From positions 62,001-126,000 of the forward strand of contig NZ_JAJNCZ010000006.1 of assembly GCF_021026345.1 (NCBI RefSeq): 64,000 nucleotides of DNA, in the 5' to 3' direction. Below the pieces are notes generated by a model. It did not search any database, was not told the origin of the DNA, and saw nothing but the letters and a program-made list of their open reading frames with translations. Of this stretch, positions 26,858-35,248 are shown one piece after another. The position numbers and the translations under genes were made by a program. Numbering within the stretch: position 1 is the first letter of the stretch; each line of letters opens with the position of its first letter. This DNA comes from Rhizobium sp. GN54 (GTDB lineage: Bacteria > Pseudomonadota > Alphaproteobacteria > Rhizobiales > Rhizobiaceae).

Positions 26858-27925
26858 ATGACAAAAAACTCGCTTTGCATTCCAGGCGTATCGCGCCGCC
26901 GCGTTCTTCAGGGTCTGGCAGGCGGGGCGGCCGCTCTATCGCTCGGCCTGCCGAGACTGGCATCGGCCGCCGGCTCGATCGTCGTCTCGAACTGGGGCGG
27001 TGACTGGAACGACCGTACCGTCAAGTTCGTCGAAAAACCGCTGCTGGAGGACAAGGGCTATTCGATCGTCCGCGACCTGGGCATGGAACCGGAGCGCAAG
27101 GCCAAGCTCATCGCCGAGAAACGAATCCGCCGCAGTTCGGTGGACGTGATCCACCTGAACAGTTCCGATGCATTCGAGCTGCGCCAGCAGGATGCCGTCA
27201 TCGACCTGGACGTGGCGAAGATTCCGAACTACGCCGACGTCGTCCCGGAACTGAAGGCCGACTACTTCGTCCCGTGGCTCTACAGCGGTGTCGTGATCAT
27301 CTACAACCGCGACAAGGTCAAGGAGCCGCCGAAATCCTACGCTGAGCTGTGGGATCCGAAATGGGCTGGGCGCATCGGCTTCACCAACCAGCTCTACTTC
27401 AACTACATGATGATGGCCGGCCTGATTAAGACCGGCAAGATGACCGAAGTGTCCGCCGGGCAGGACGCGCTCGTGGAACTGGCGGAGACGATCCAGCCGA
27501 AGCTCTACGCAGCCCACCAGCAGTTGGCGGCCGGTCTCGCCAACGGTGAAGTCGACATCGCCGTGAACTACAAGGCCCGCGGCCTGCAATGGGCGAATGA
27601 CGGCCTGCCGCTCGCCATCCAGTATCCCGAGGAAGGGGCGATTGCGGTGACCTTCGGTGCCTGCATACCGCAGAACGCCCCGAACGCCGAGGGAGCCTAT
27701 GCCTATGCCGACGCCATGCTCGATCCGAAGGCAATGGCGGGGCTCGCGGAGGCGAGTTTCTATGCACCGGCCAATTCCAAGGCGACCCTCTCGCCCGAAC
27801 TGCGGGAAAAGATCGACTTCAGCGACAGCGAGAAGGCGACGTTGCGTTTCCTGGATTACGCCTACGTTGCGGATCACACGGCCGAGTGGCTCGAGTGGTG
27901 GAACAAGAACGTCGCCCGCAGCTAG
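26858..27925 (+). CDS. Periplasmic solute-binding protein, PotD/opine type
   Basis: The 355-aa binding protein of the spermidine/putrescine/opine class has a twin-arginine signal (SRRRVLQGLAGGAAAL, cleavage near ASA-AG), followed by IVVSNWGGDWNDRTVKFVEKP, the usual start of the family. VPWLYSGVVIIYNRDKVKEPPKSYAELWDPKWAGRIG is the characteristic middle block, here described by its residues near 135-170. It delivers the substrate to the permeases and ATPase that follow. The ATG at 26858 is preceded by CAGGGG. Confidence 0.9.
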   Translation: MTKNSLCIPGVSRRRVLQGLAGGAAALSLGLPRLASAAGSIVVSNWGGDWNDRTVKFVEKPLLEDKGYSIVRDLGMEPERKAKLIAEKRIRRSSVDVIHLNSSDAFELRQQDAVIDLDVAKIPNYADVVPELKADYFVPWLYSGVVIIYNRDKVKEPPKSYAELWDPKWAGRIGFTNQLYFNYMMMAGLIKTGKMTEVSAGQDALVELAETIQPKLYAAHQQLAAGLANGEVDIAVNYKARGLQWANDGLPLAIQYPEEGAIAVTFGACIPQNAPNAEGAYAYADAMLDPKAMAGLAEASFYAPANSKATLSPELREKIDFSDSEKATLRFLDYAYVADHTAEWLEWWNKNVARS

Positions 27926-28023
27926 TCAAGGTCACCGCCGGAGATGCAGTCCGGACCGCCAGCCGCTTTGCCGATCGGGCACGCGGATTGCATGTGTCCG
28001 GCTTCGGCAAATCTCCATCGGAC

Positions 28024-28059
28024 GCCGGCGCCCTTTTTCGCGTGGAAAGGAGCGCCGGC
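28024..28059 (+). terminator. Hairpin between binding-protein and permease genes
   Basis: GCCGGCGC (28024-28031) plus CCTTT pairs with AAAGG plus GCGCCGGC (28052-28059), with one bulged A. It lies about 100 bases after the binding-protein stop. No U run follows, so mRNA stabilisation or partial attenuation is more likely than full termination. Confidence 0.6.
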
Positions 28060-28078
28060 ACTAACCGGGACTTGAAGC

Positions 28079-28987
28079 ATGACCTCGCAAGCTGTGGCAA
28101 TCGATACTTCCCCCATGAACGAGCAGCCTAAACCGCGGCCGAACATGACAGCGCCGACGCTGCTCGGCCCCGCAACCATCTTCGTCGTCCTGGGCCTCCT
28201 TGCCCCGCTGGCCCTGATGTTCAGGAACAGTTTCAACAGATACGACCCGCGCGAACTCATGGTCAGCGCATTCACACTGGAAAACTATGCACGCTTCTTC
28301 CAGGACGAATTCTACCAGGAAGTGCTTTTTCGCACGGTGTGGATTTCCGCGCTGTCGACACTGATCTGTCTCATTGCAGGCTTTCCGCTTGCCTATTTTC
28401 TCGTCCGTCAGGCATCCGATCGGCTCAAGTCGAAGCTGCTGATCCTGATCATCGTGCCGCTTCTGATCGGCAATGCGGTCCGGACGGCCGCGTGGATGCT
28501 CATCCTGAACGACCAGGGAATGCTGGCCGCGTTCCTCAGGATGTCCGGGTATACGGGCTCTCTCGGGTTGATGTATTCGACAACCGGTGTGGTCATCGGC
28601 CTTGTGTCGGTCCTGCTGCCGTTCATGGTCATCACCTTGCACAGCGTGCTCGAATCCATCGACCGCAACCTTGAAGACGCAGCGGCAAGCCTTGGTGCCG
28701 GACATCTGACGGCGCTGCGGCGGATCGTGTTGCCCCTTGCCCTTCCCGGCATCCTCGCCGGCACCCTGCTCTGCTTCATCCTCTCGATGAATGCCTATGC
28801 GACGCCGGTGCTGATCGGCGGCCCGAAATTCCACATGATGGCACCCACGGTCTACCAGCAGGTCTCAAAGGCAATGAACTGGCCCTTTGGCTCGGCGCTC
28901 GCCTTCATCCTCATGGCGGTGACGCTGGCGCTCACCGTCGGCGCCAGCAGCATCGTGCAACGGCGCTATCGCCGCTGGGCCGAGTAG
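28079..28987 (+). CDS. ABC transporter permease, PotB type
   Basis: The 302-aa permease has about six membrane helices and the EAA loop DAAASLGAGHLTALRRIVLPLALPGI near residues 200-225. It has the PotB-like N-terminal topology, with a helix at LLGPATIFVVLGLLAPLALMF. It forms the channel with the following permease. A start twelve codons later (MNEQPKP) is possible, since the ribosome site before 28079 is weak. Confidence 0.9.
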   Translation: MTSQAVAIDTSPMNEQPKPRPNMTAPTLLGPATIFVVLGLLAPLALMFRNSFNRYDPRELMVSAFTLENYARFFQDEFYQEVLFRTVWISALSTLICLIAGFPLAYFLVRQASDRLKSKLLILIIVPLLIGNAVRTAAWMLILNDQGMLAAFLRMSGYTGSLGLMYSTTGVVIGLVSVLLPFMVITLHSVLESIDRNLEDAAASLGAGHLTALRRIVLPLALPGILAGTLLCFILSMNAYATPVLIGGPKFHMMAPTVYQQVSKAMNWPFGSALAFILMAVTLALTVGASSIVQRRYRRWAE

Positions 28988-28996
28988 GAGAGAGGC

Positions 28997-29812
28997 ATGA
29001 CCACCAACACGTCGACCGGCATCCGCTTTGCCTATGGCGCCATGAGCGCCGTCATCCTCGGCTTCATCGTCCTGCCGCTTGTCGGCGTGATCTGGATGAG
29101 CTTCTTTTCCAACAAGATTCTCGCCTTCCCGCCGCAGGGTTACACCTTCGACTGGTATGCCCGGGCGTTTGCGGCGCAGGAGTTTCGCGAAGGCTTCATC
29201 GTCAGTTTTGAGACGAGCCTGATCGCGATGGCGACGAGCCTCGTCCTCGGCGTCCCGGCGAGCCTCGCGCTGGTGCGCTACAATTTTCCGGGTCGCGAGA
29301 TCATCACCAACATCCTGATGTCGCCGATGATCGTTCCGGGCATCGTGGGCGGCAGCGCGCTCTTCGTCTTCTTCCTTGAGATCGAGATGCTGACGGGCGT
29401 GCAGATCGCCGGAACCGCGCCGGGTCTCATCATCGCCCATGCCTTGATCGCCCTGCCATGGACGGTGCGCCTGGTGTCGACCTCCCTCATCGGCATGAAC
29501 CGTTCCGTCGAGGAGGCCGCCTATAGTCTCGGCGCTTCGGCGATGACCGTCTTCTTCCGTATCACCTTGCCGATCATCAAGCCGGGCATCATCGCGGGCG
29601 CCCTGTTCTCCTTCGTCGTGTCCTTCATCGACCTCGAGAAATCGATCTTCCTGGTCGGCCCCGGCAAGACGACCCTGCAGATCGCCTTGATCAACTACCT
29701 CGAATGGAACCTGGATTCGACGATCGGCGCGGTCGCGACCGTTCAGATCGTGCTGATCACAGTGCTCCTGCTGGTCACCGACCGGTACGCCAAGCTCAAC
29801 CGCGCTTTCTAA
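28997..29812 (+). CDS. ABC transporter permease, PotC type
   Basis: The 271-aa permease has the EAA motif EAAYSLGASAMTVFFRITLPIIKPGI near residues 172-198 and six helices. AGGAGAGAGGC precedes the ATG. It lies nine bases after the PotB-type gene and 17 before the ATPase gene, so the three form one transcription unit. Confidence 0.92.
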   Translation: MTTNTSTGIRFAYGAMSAVILGFIVLPLVGVIWMSFFSNKILAFPPQGYTFDWYARAFAAQEFREGFIVSFETSLIAMATSLVLGVPASLALVRYNFPGREIITNILMSPMIVPGIVGGSALFVFFLEIEMLTGVQIAGTAPGLIIAHALIALPWTVRLVSTSLIGMNRSVEEAAYSLGASAMTVFFRITLPIIKPGIIAGALFSFVVSFIDLEKSIFLVGPGKTTLQIALINYLEWNLDSTIGAVATVQIVLITVLLLVTDRYAKLNRAF

Positions 29813-29829
29813 GCGAGAGGAACCGAACC

Positions 29830-30897
29830 ATGCCCGAAGTGATCCTTCAAGACGTCGCCAAGCACTACGGTTCGAGCGTCGCGGTCGAGAACATGTCCAT
29901 GCACATCAGTCCTGGCGAACTGGTGGCGCTGCTCGGGCCTTCGGGCTGCGGCAAGACGACGACGCTCAGGATGATCGGAGGTTTCGTCGACATCACTTCC
30001 GGGCGGATTTCCGTCGGCGGCCGTGACGTCACGGCCCTGCCGCCCAATCGGCGCAATATGGGCTTCGTGTTCCAGAACTACGCGCTCTTTCCGCACATGA
30101 CCGTTGCGGAGAACGTGGCGTTCGGTCTGGAAATGCGGAAGCTCTCCAAATCGGACATCAGCGGCAAGGTCGCACAGGCGCTCGCGCGCGTGCGTCTCTC
30201 CAGCTTCGCCGACCGCCTTCCGAAGCAGCTTTCCGGCGGCCAGCAGCAGCGCGTCGCGCTTGCGCGGGCGCTGGTGATCGAGCCGGACGTGCTTCTCCTC
30301 GATGAACCCCTTTCCAATCTGGACGCCACGCTGCGCCAGGAAATGAAGATCGAGATTCGCCAGTTGCAGCAGTCCCTCGGCCTGACGACGATCTTCGTGA
30401 CCCACGACCAGGACGAGGCCATGAGCACCGCCGACAGGATGGTGCTGATGCGTCAGGGGCGCGTGGAACAGGTCGGCGCACCCGACGAGATCTACGACCA
30501 GCCGGCATCCAGGTTCGCGGCAGAATTCATGGGCATCCCCAACCTCCTGCCCGGCAGGATGAACGGTCCCGGACGGTTCGAACTCGAGGACGGAACGACC
30601 GTCCATCTCGACGGCCAGAAGAGATACCACGGATTGTGCGTACTGGCGCTGCGCCCGGAATCGATCGGGATCGGCAAGGACGCTCCGGTCGGCGCCTTCA
30701 ACAGCCTGCCCGGCACCGTCGAGATCGTGACGTATCACGGCGCCTCTCTCGAATACCGGGTGCGCCTCGGCACCTCGACGTTCCTCACGGCGCGGACGGC
30801 CGCTCCCGGGCTCGGTGGACCGGATGCCATCCCGATCGGAACCGAGGTCCGGCTGTTCTGGCCGTATGCATCCGGCGTCCTCGTTCCCGAAGTCTGA
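29830..30897 (+). CDS. ABC transporter ATPase, PotA type
   Basis: The 355-aa ATPase has Walker A GPSGCGKTTTLR near residue 37, the signature LSGGQQQRVALARAL, Walker B LLLDEPLSNLD and the switch His in FVTHDQDEA. The C-terminal TOBE domain is present (LALRPESIGIG). It powers import by the preceding permeases. The ATG at 29830 is preceded by GAGAGGAACC. Confidence 0.93.
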   Translation: MPEVILQDVAKHYGSSVAVENMSMHISPGELVALLGPSGCGKTTTLRMIGGFVDITSGRISVGGRDVTALPPNRRNMGFVFQNYALFPHMTVAENVAFGLEMRKLSKSDISGKVAQALARVRLSSFADRLPKQLSGGQQQRVALARALVIEPDVLLLDEPLSNLDATLRQEMKIEIRQLQQSLGLTTIFVTHDQDEAMSTADRMVLMRQGRVEQVGAPDEIYDQPASRFAAEFMGIPNLLPGRMNGPGRFELEDGTTVHLDGQKRYHGLCVLALRPESIGIGKDAPVGAFNSLPGTVEIVTYHGASLEYRVRLGTSTFLTARTAAPGLGGPDAIPIGTEVRLFWPYASGVLVPEV

Positions 30898-30925
30898 TCA
30901 CGCATAACCGACACTGGAAAAAGCA

Positions 30926-31927
30926 ATGGAACATCTGACGACCATGCCTGACGCCCAGGCGCTCCACCGGAACCTGACGGTCATCGACGGCCTGATCGTG
31001 TCCGACTTCGGGCGCGACATCTTCGAGGACATGCGGCGTGGCGGGCTCACCGCCGTCAACTGCACCTGCTGCATCTGGGAAAACTTCACCGAGACGATGC
31101 GCAATGTCATGCGCTGGAAGAGCTGGCTGCACGAGCATTCCGACCTCATCACGCAGGTCTATACCACTGACGACATCCGCCGCGCGAAGGCGGAAGGAAA
31201 GACCGGCATCATTCTCGGCTGGCAGAACATATCCGGCATCGAAGACCAGATCGGCTACCTCTCGCTCTTCAAGGAGCTGGGCGTCGGCATCATCCAGATG
31301 GCCTACAACACGCAGAACCTCGTCGCGACGGGATGCTACGAGGAAAGGGACGGCGGGCTGTCGGATTTCGGCCGCGAGGTGGTCGCCGAGATGAACAGGC
31401 TCGGCATCCTGTGCGACCTGTCGCATGTGGGCTCGCAAAGCAGCCGCGATATCATCATGGCCTCCAGCCAGCCGGTCGCCTATTCGCATTGCCTGCCGGC
31501 GGGACTGAAGCCCCATCCGCGCAACAAGACCGACGAGGAGCTTCGCTTCATCGTCGAGCGCGGCGGGTTCGTTGGCGTGACGATGTTCACGCCGTTCCTC
31601 AAGCGCGGCGTCGATGCCACCGTCGAAGACTATGTCGAGGCGATGGAATACGTCATCAACATCTGCGGAGAGGATAATGTCGGCTACGGTACGGACTTCA
31701 CGCAGGGACACAGCCAGGAATTCTTCGACTGGATCACCCACGACAAGGGCTACGCCCGCCGCCTGACCGACTTCGGCACGATCTCGAACCCGCTGGGCAT
31801 CCGTACGATCGGAGAGACGCCGTCCCTGACCCAATGCATGCTTCGTCGCGGCTGGACATCAAGCCGCATCGAGAAGGTCATGGGAGGAAACTGGCTCCGA
31901 TTGCTCAAGTCCGTTTGGGAAAGCTAG
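30926..31927 (+). CDS. M19 membrane-dipeptidase-fold protein with altered metal site
   Basis: The 333-aa protein belongs to the renal-dipeptidase/amidohydrolase family. Retained features are His167 (CDLSHVG), His188 (YSHC), HPRNKTDEELR (substrate Arg region) and the Asp in GYGTDFTQ. The N-terminal H-x-D metal motif of the family (VIDGHND) is replaced by VIDGLIVSD, and the glutamate of VEGGH is replaced by WQNIS (Gln100). Two or more zinc ligands are therefore missing. It is the last gene of the ABC operon, so it probably acts on the imported compound. Function uncertain. Confidence 0.82.
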   Translation: MEHLTTMPDAQALHRNLTVIDGLIVSDFGRDIFEDMRRGGLTAVNCTCCIWENFTETMRNVMRWKSWLHEHSDLITQVYTTDDIRRAKAEGKTGIILGWQNISGIEDQIGYLSLFKELGVGIIQMAYNTQNLVATGCYEERDGGLSDFGREVVAEMNRLGILCDLSHVGSQSSRDIIMASSQPVAYSHCLPAGLKPHPRNKTDEELRFIVERGGFVGVTMFTPFLKRGVDATVEDYVEAMEYVINICGEDNVGYGTDFTQGHSQEFFDWITHDKGYARRLTDFGTISNPLGIRTIGETPSLTQCMLRRGWTSSRIEKVMGGNWLRLLKSVWES

Positions 31928-32133
31928 TCGTGTGATCCCGCCGCTCGGCCGACATTATCGTTGCAGAACCCATCGCGTCGCCAGCGACAAGGCAGGACGA
32001 TTTGATTGCGCCAGGAGCGGGTTGAATCCAAGACCACCTACGCCATCCGCCTTCGCCAGATGGCGCTTTCCGGCACGGAAGTGCAGGGCTGCGTGTCGTG
32101 CGCTTTGGTTTGAGCCCGGAGCCCGCGATTGCC

Positions 32134-32180
32134 TCTTATCCGCCTGCCGGCCCTTCTCCCCGTAAACGGGGCGAAGGGCT
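32134..32180. repeat. Rhizobial-type intergenic palindromic repeat
   Basis: The sequence has a CCGCCTGCCGGC lead-in followed by the hairpin CTTCTCCCCG-TAAA-CGGGGCGAAG. Arms are GCCCTTC/GAAGGGC (32150-32156, 32173-32179) and CCCCG/CGGGG. It matches, from memory, a short palindromic element common between genes in Rhizobiaceae and related genera. Confidence 0.6.
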
Positions 32181-32340
32181 CTGGGCCACAACGCCCCTGA
32201 TGAAGGCTGGGATTTCTAGGCAGGACAGATCTGCTTCGGGGCTGGTTCCGGCCTTGCCGGCAAGGACGCTTATGTCCACTTGTCGTGTTGGACGTCTCAG
32301 CGGCGGACGGTCGGTCCCTCGGGTCATGCTGAAATGGAAT

Positions 32341-32354
32341 TTACAGAACTGTAA
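32341..32354. promoter_or_regulatory. Island operator, copy 1
   Basis: TTACAGAACTGTAA is a 14-bp perfect palindrome fitting TKACA-N4-TGYMA. It lies just upstream of the -35 of the SDR promoter. Confidence 0.6.
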
Positions 32355-32361
32355 TTTCAAG

Positions 32362-32389
32362 TTGACACATCTGTAATTCTGGATATCTT
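32362..32389 (+). promoter_or_regulatory. Promoter of the SDR-cupin-ABC operon with operator copy 2
   Basis: A perfect TTGACA (32362-32367) is followed after 16 bases by TATCTT (32384-32389). The motif TGACA-CATC-TGTAA at 32363-32376 overlaps the -35, so bound regulator would block RNA polymerase. Confidence 0.6.
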
Positions 32390-32443
32390 TCGCTCATCTT
32401 GTAATGACGTCTGCAAGCGGGCGTGACATGGGTGGAGAGCGAC

Positions 32444-33193
32444 TTGAGATTTGCAGGGAAGGTGGCGTTCATTACGGGCGCGGGATCGGGTATCGGGCGC
32501 GCAACGGCGCTACGGCTGGCGGCTGAGGGCGCGAAGGTTGCGGTGCATGACCGGTCGGAATCGGCGGCGCGCGACACGGTCGAGGCGATTGCGGCGGCAG
32601 GCGGTGTTGCCGATGTCTTCATCAGCGATGTTTCGGACGTGGCGGCCACGCAGAGTGCCATCGCGAAGGCCGAACAAGTCCTCGGTCCGATTGACATACT
32701 TGTCAATAATGCCGGCATCACGAGCGATTTCTGTTCACTGGAGGACGTGACGGAGGACATGTTCGAGAAGTCGATCATGACCCATGCCAAGGGCACGCTT
32801 TTCGCGACCCAGGCTGTCGTCCCCGGCATGAAGACGCGCGGCGGCGGCAAGATCGTCAATGTCTCCTCGATCTCCGGCACGGTCGGCAATCCGATGGCGA
32901 CGACCTACAATGCCGCCAAGGGCGCAATCGCCGCGATGACGAAGGGCTGGGCGAAGGAACTCGCCAAGCACGGCATCCTCGTCAATGCGATCGCGCCCGG
33001 GCCGACCATCACGCCGATGACGACCAACCGCCTCGCGCCGGAGTATTTCACCGAACGCGCCAAGGACATTCCGCTTGCCCGCTGGGGCACGGCGGAGGAC
33101 ATGGCGGGCGTCATCGTCTTCCTCGCATCGCCCGATTCCGACTACATGACGGGTCAGGTTGTCAGCCCCAACGGCGGTCTCGCCATCACTTGA
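32444..33193 (+). CDS. Short-chain dehydrogenase/reductase
   Basis: The 249-aa oxidoreductase has a cofactor motif TGAGSGIG (residues 11-18), NNAG near 88, Ser near 142 and the catalytic YNAAK (Tyr155, Lys159). HDRS after beta-2 suggests NAD preference. The family Asn in the alpha-4 region (VNLKG type) appears as His (MTHAKG, residue 114), which is unusual. It likely oxidises an alcohol group of the imported sugar. I chose the TTG at 32444 because GGAG lies seven bases upstream; GTG codons at 32423 and 32432 are alternatives. It is the first gene of the island. Confidence 0.85.
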   Translation: MRFAGKVAFITGAGSGIGRATALRLAAEGAKVAVHDRSESAARDTVEAIAAAGGVADVFISDVSDVAATQSAIAKAEQVLGPIDILVNNAGITSDFCSLEDVTEDMFEKSIMTHAKGTLFATQAVVPGMKTRGGGKIVNVSSISGTVGNPMATTYNAAKGAIAAMTKGWAKELAKHGILVNAIAPGPTITPMTTNRLAPEYFTERAKDIPLARWGTAEDMAGVIVFLASPDSDYMTGQVVSPNGGLAIT

Positions 33194-33203
33194 GGAGGGG
33201 CCG

Positions 33204-33836
33204 ATGCCAGTCTATCGCAGGGAAGATGCGGTCCCCGCCTGGTGCGAACTTCGGGAGTTCGATCTCACCGAGCTCGGCGCGGGCGACACGGTCTCGGTCA
33301 CGCGTGGGACGTGCCGGGAAATCGTGATTGCCGTCTATGGTACCGGGCAGGTCGAAAGCAGCGCCGGCTCCATGGCGCTTGCCGAAGGGCAGTTCCTCGC
33401 CATTCCGGCGGATGCGGAAACCTATACGTTGCGGGCTCATGGCCGTCCGGCGAGCTTCATGCGGCTTTCCGGCACCTGGGGCAAGGACATCGGCGGCTGC
33501 GGCGTTTTCCGGGTCAATCCCGGTGACGGGCCGAAGAATGTCGGCGATCCCGTCAGCTATCCGAAGCTGACGGGGATCGACAGCCATTACCACGACTATG
33601 ACGAATACTGGATCGTGCTGGAAGGCTCCGGCGTGGTCCGGATCGGCGACAAGGAATTCGTGGTCCGCCGGGGCGATTGCGTCGCGACCGGCAAGGGGCA
33701 CCACCACGATATTCCGATCGTCCATGCGCCCTTCAAGGCGGTCTATCTCGAGACCACGGTGACGGGCGAAAAGCGCATCGGCCATCTCTGGAACCACAAG
33801 CACGGCAAGGCCGTGCCGGATCCGGCGCGGGTCTGA
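33204..33836 (+). CDS. Cupin-domain protein
   Basis: The 210-aa protein has two cupin-like regions. The second shows metal-ligand pattern HYHDYDEYWIVLEGSG (His and Glu) near residues 130-145 and a later His in GKGHHHDIPI. Cupins with this pattern act as sugar isomerases, epimerases or binding/sensor proteins. GAGGAGG precedes the ATG. It lies between the SDR and the ABC importer, so it probably isomerises a sugar intermediate. The exact reaction is unknown. Confidence 0.8.
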   Translation: MPVYRREDAVPAWCELREFDLTELGAGDTVSVTRGTCREIVIAVYGTGQVESSAGSMALAEGQFLAIPADAETYTLRAHGRPASFMRLSGTWGKDIGGCGVFRVNPGDGPKNVGDPVSYPKLTGIDSHYHDYDEYWIVLEGSGVVRIGDKEFVVRRGDCVATGKGHHHDIPIVHAPFKAVYLETTVTGEKRIGHLWNHKHGKAVPDPARV

Positions 33837-33924
33837 AAAAGAAGACAGCATCGGCATTCATGAGCGCATCGCCGACGGTCGGGGATGCGAACGGACAGTC
33901 TTTGTCCAATGGGAGGAGCAGGGC

Positions 33925-35172
33925 ATGAAACTCACAAGACGTTCTTTCGTGGCGGCCGGCACGGGTGCCGCCGTTGCATCGCTGGCGACACCGGCGCTCT
34001 GGCGCACGGCGCAGGCTGCAGCACCGATCCAGCTGGTCAGCCACCGCTATCCAGCGCTCGAATATTATGCGCAGCAGTTCTCGGCCGCCGCACCGGAGGG
34101 CAATGTCAACCAGCAGCTCATGCCTTTCGACAAGGCCTTCGAGCTGATGAACATTGCGCTGTCGTCGAAGTCGAACAGCATCGACGTCATGTACGTGAAC
34201 GAGAGCATGACCGGCTTCATGCGGAGCGGCTGGCTGCGTCCGCTGAACGATCTCTGGGAAAAATACTCCGACGAGTTCAATCTCAAGGACATCAATCCGG
34301 ACGTCCTCAAGCATTTCACCTATGAGGGCAAGATCTACGGCATGCCGCTGACCTCGATCTCGCACCTGTTCTTCTACCGCAAGGATGTGCTGGACGAGGC
34401 GGGCAAGCAGCCGCCGAAGACGATCGACGACTATATCGGGCTTGCCTCCGAGCTGAACTCGCCGATGCGCTCGGGCACGATCAGCTGCCTGCGCGGGGAC
34501 AGCGCGCTCGGGGAATCACACTGGTACATCAATGCATTGGGCGACGGTTGGTTCGACGACAAGTGGGAGCCCGTCTTCAACAACGAGAAGGGCATCCACG
34601 CGATCACGCGTCTCAAGGAGGCCACGCAATATGCGCAGCAAGGCTTCATGAACGCTCACAACGACGAGTGCACGATCGCCATGCAGCAGGACATCGCCAC
34701 GATGGGCCTCTCCTGGACGACGCGCGCCACCGCCATGGACAATCCGGAAAAGTCGGCCGTCGTCGGCAAGGTCGATTTCGTCGCCCCGCCGCAGGGCCAC
34801 GGCCGCCTCGCGCTCGACGGCTATGCGATCTCCGCCTTCTCCACGCAGGATCCCGACACGCTCTTCCGCATGGTCTGCCAGGCTGCGAGCGACCAGAGCA
34901 TGCGGGGCGCCACCGGCTTCACCATGGTGCCGCGCGTCTCGATCCTCGCCGATCCGGAGGTGCAGAAGAAGTACCGCCACTACCCGGCCGGCATGGAGGC
35001 GATCAGCACTGCGGTTCCCTTCCCGAAGATCCCGGAATTCTTCGCCGTCGGCGAGTTCATCCGCCGCCGCATCCTGCAGGCGGTCGCCGGCGAGATGGAG
35101 GTCGCGGCGGCTCTGAACACGGCTGCCGAAGAGACGCGCAACCACCTCGCCCAGGCGGGCTACTACAAGTAA
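33925..35172 (+). CDS. Sugar-type extracellular solute-binding protein (family 1)
   Basis: The 415-aa periplasmic protein has a twin-arginine-like signal (TRRSFVAAGTGAAVASL, cleavage near AQA-AA) and the CUT1 binding-protein pattern: YVNESMTGFMRSGWLRPLND and GKIYGMPLTSISHLFFYRKDVLDEAG. It delivers substrate to the MalFG-type permeases. AGGAGCAGGGC precedes the ATG. The ligand is probably a sugar, polyol or sugar acid. Confidence 0.9.
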   Translation: MKLTRRSFVAAGTGAAVASLATPALWRTAQAAAPIQLVSHRYPALEYYAQQFSAAAPEGNVNQQLMPFDKAFELMNIALSSKSNSIDVMYVNESMTGFMRSGWLRPLNDLWEKYSDEFNLKDINPDVLKHFTYEGKIYGMPLTSISHLFFYRKDVLDEAGKQPPKTIDDYIGLASELNSPMRSGTISCLRGDSALGESHWYINALGDGWFDDKWEPVFNNEKGIHAITRLKEATQYAQQGFMNAHNDECTIAMQQDIATMGLSWTTRATAMDNPEKSAVVGKVDFVAPPQGHGRLALDGYAISAFSTQDPDTLFRMVCQAASDQSMRGATGFTMVPRVSILADPEVQKKYRHYPAGMEAISTAVPFPKIPEFFAVGEFIRRRILQAVAGEMEVAAALNTAAEETRNHLAQAGYYK

Positions 35173-35179
35173 CGCCCGG

Positions 35180-35218
35180 CGACCAGGGAGGCGGGCTTCG
35201 GCTCGCCGTCCCCGGTCG
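35180..35218 (+). terminator. UUCG-loop hairpin between binding-protein and permease genes
   Basis: GGCGGGC and GCTCGCC enclose the stable tetraloop TTCG, and the stem is extended by GGGA/TCCC and CGACC/GGTCG with small bulges. It begins a few bases after the binding-protein stop. The likely role is mRNA protection or attenuation. Confidence 0.68.
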
Positions 35219-35248
35219 GCGGATGCCACGGATCAGGGTCGGCAGGTC

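Larger units (their letters stand above)
31928..32443. other. About 500-base intergenic region with repeat, promoter and operators
   Basis: No gene is supported. From left to right it holds a rhizobial-type palindromic repeat (32134-32180), then an AT-rich promoter region with two copies of the TKACA-N4-TGYMA motif upstream of the SDR gene. Confidence 0.6.

Noticed and set aside
28024-28059. Hairpin considered as a riboswitch expression platform
   Set aside because: No conserved aptamer-like sequence is seen upstream and the position after a binding-protein gene fits mRNA processing better.
32098-32376. A 92-codon plus-strand frame in the region before the SDR gene
   Set aside because: It is formed mainly by translation of the rhizobial palindromic repeat (PSPRKRGEG) and runs through the promoter and operators.
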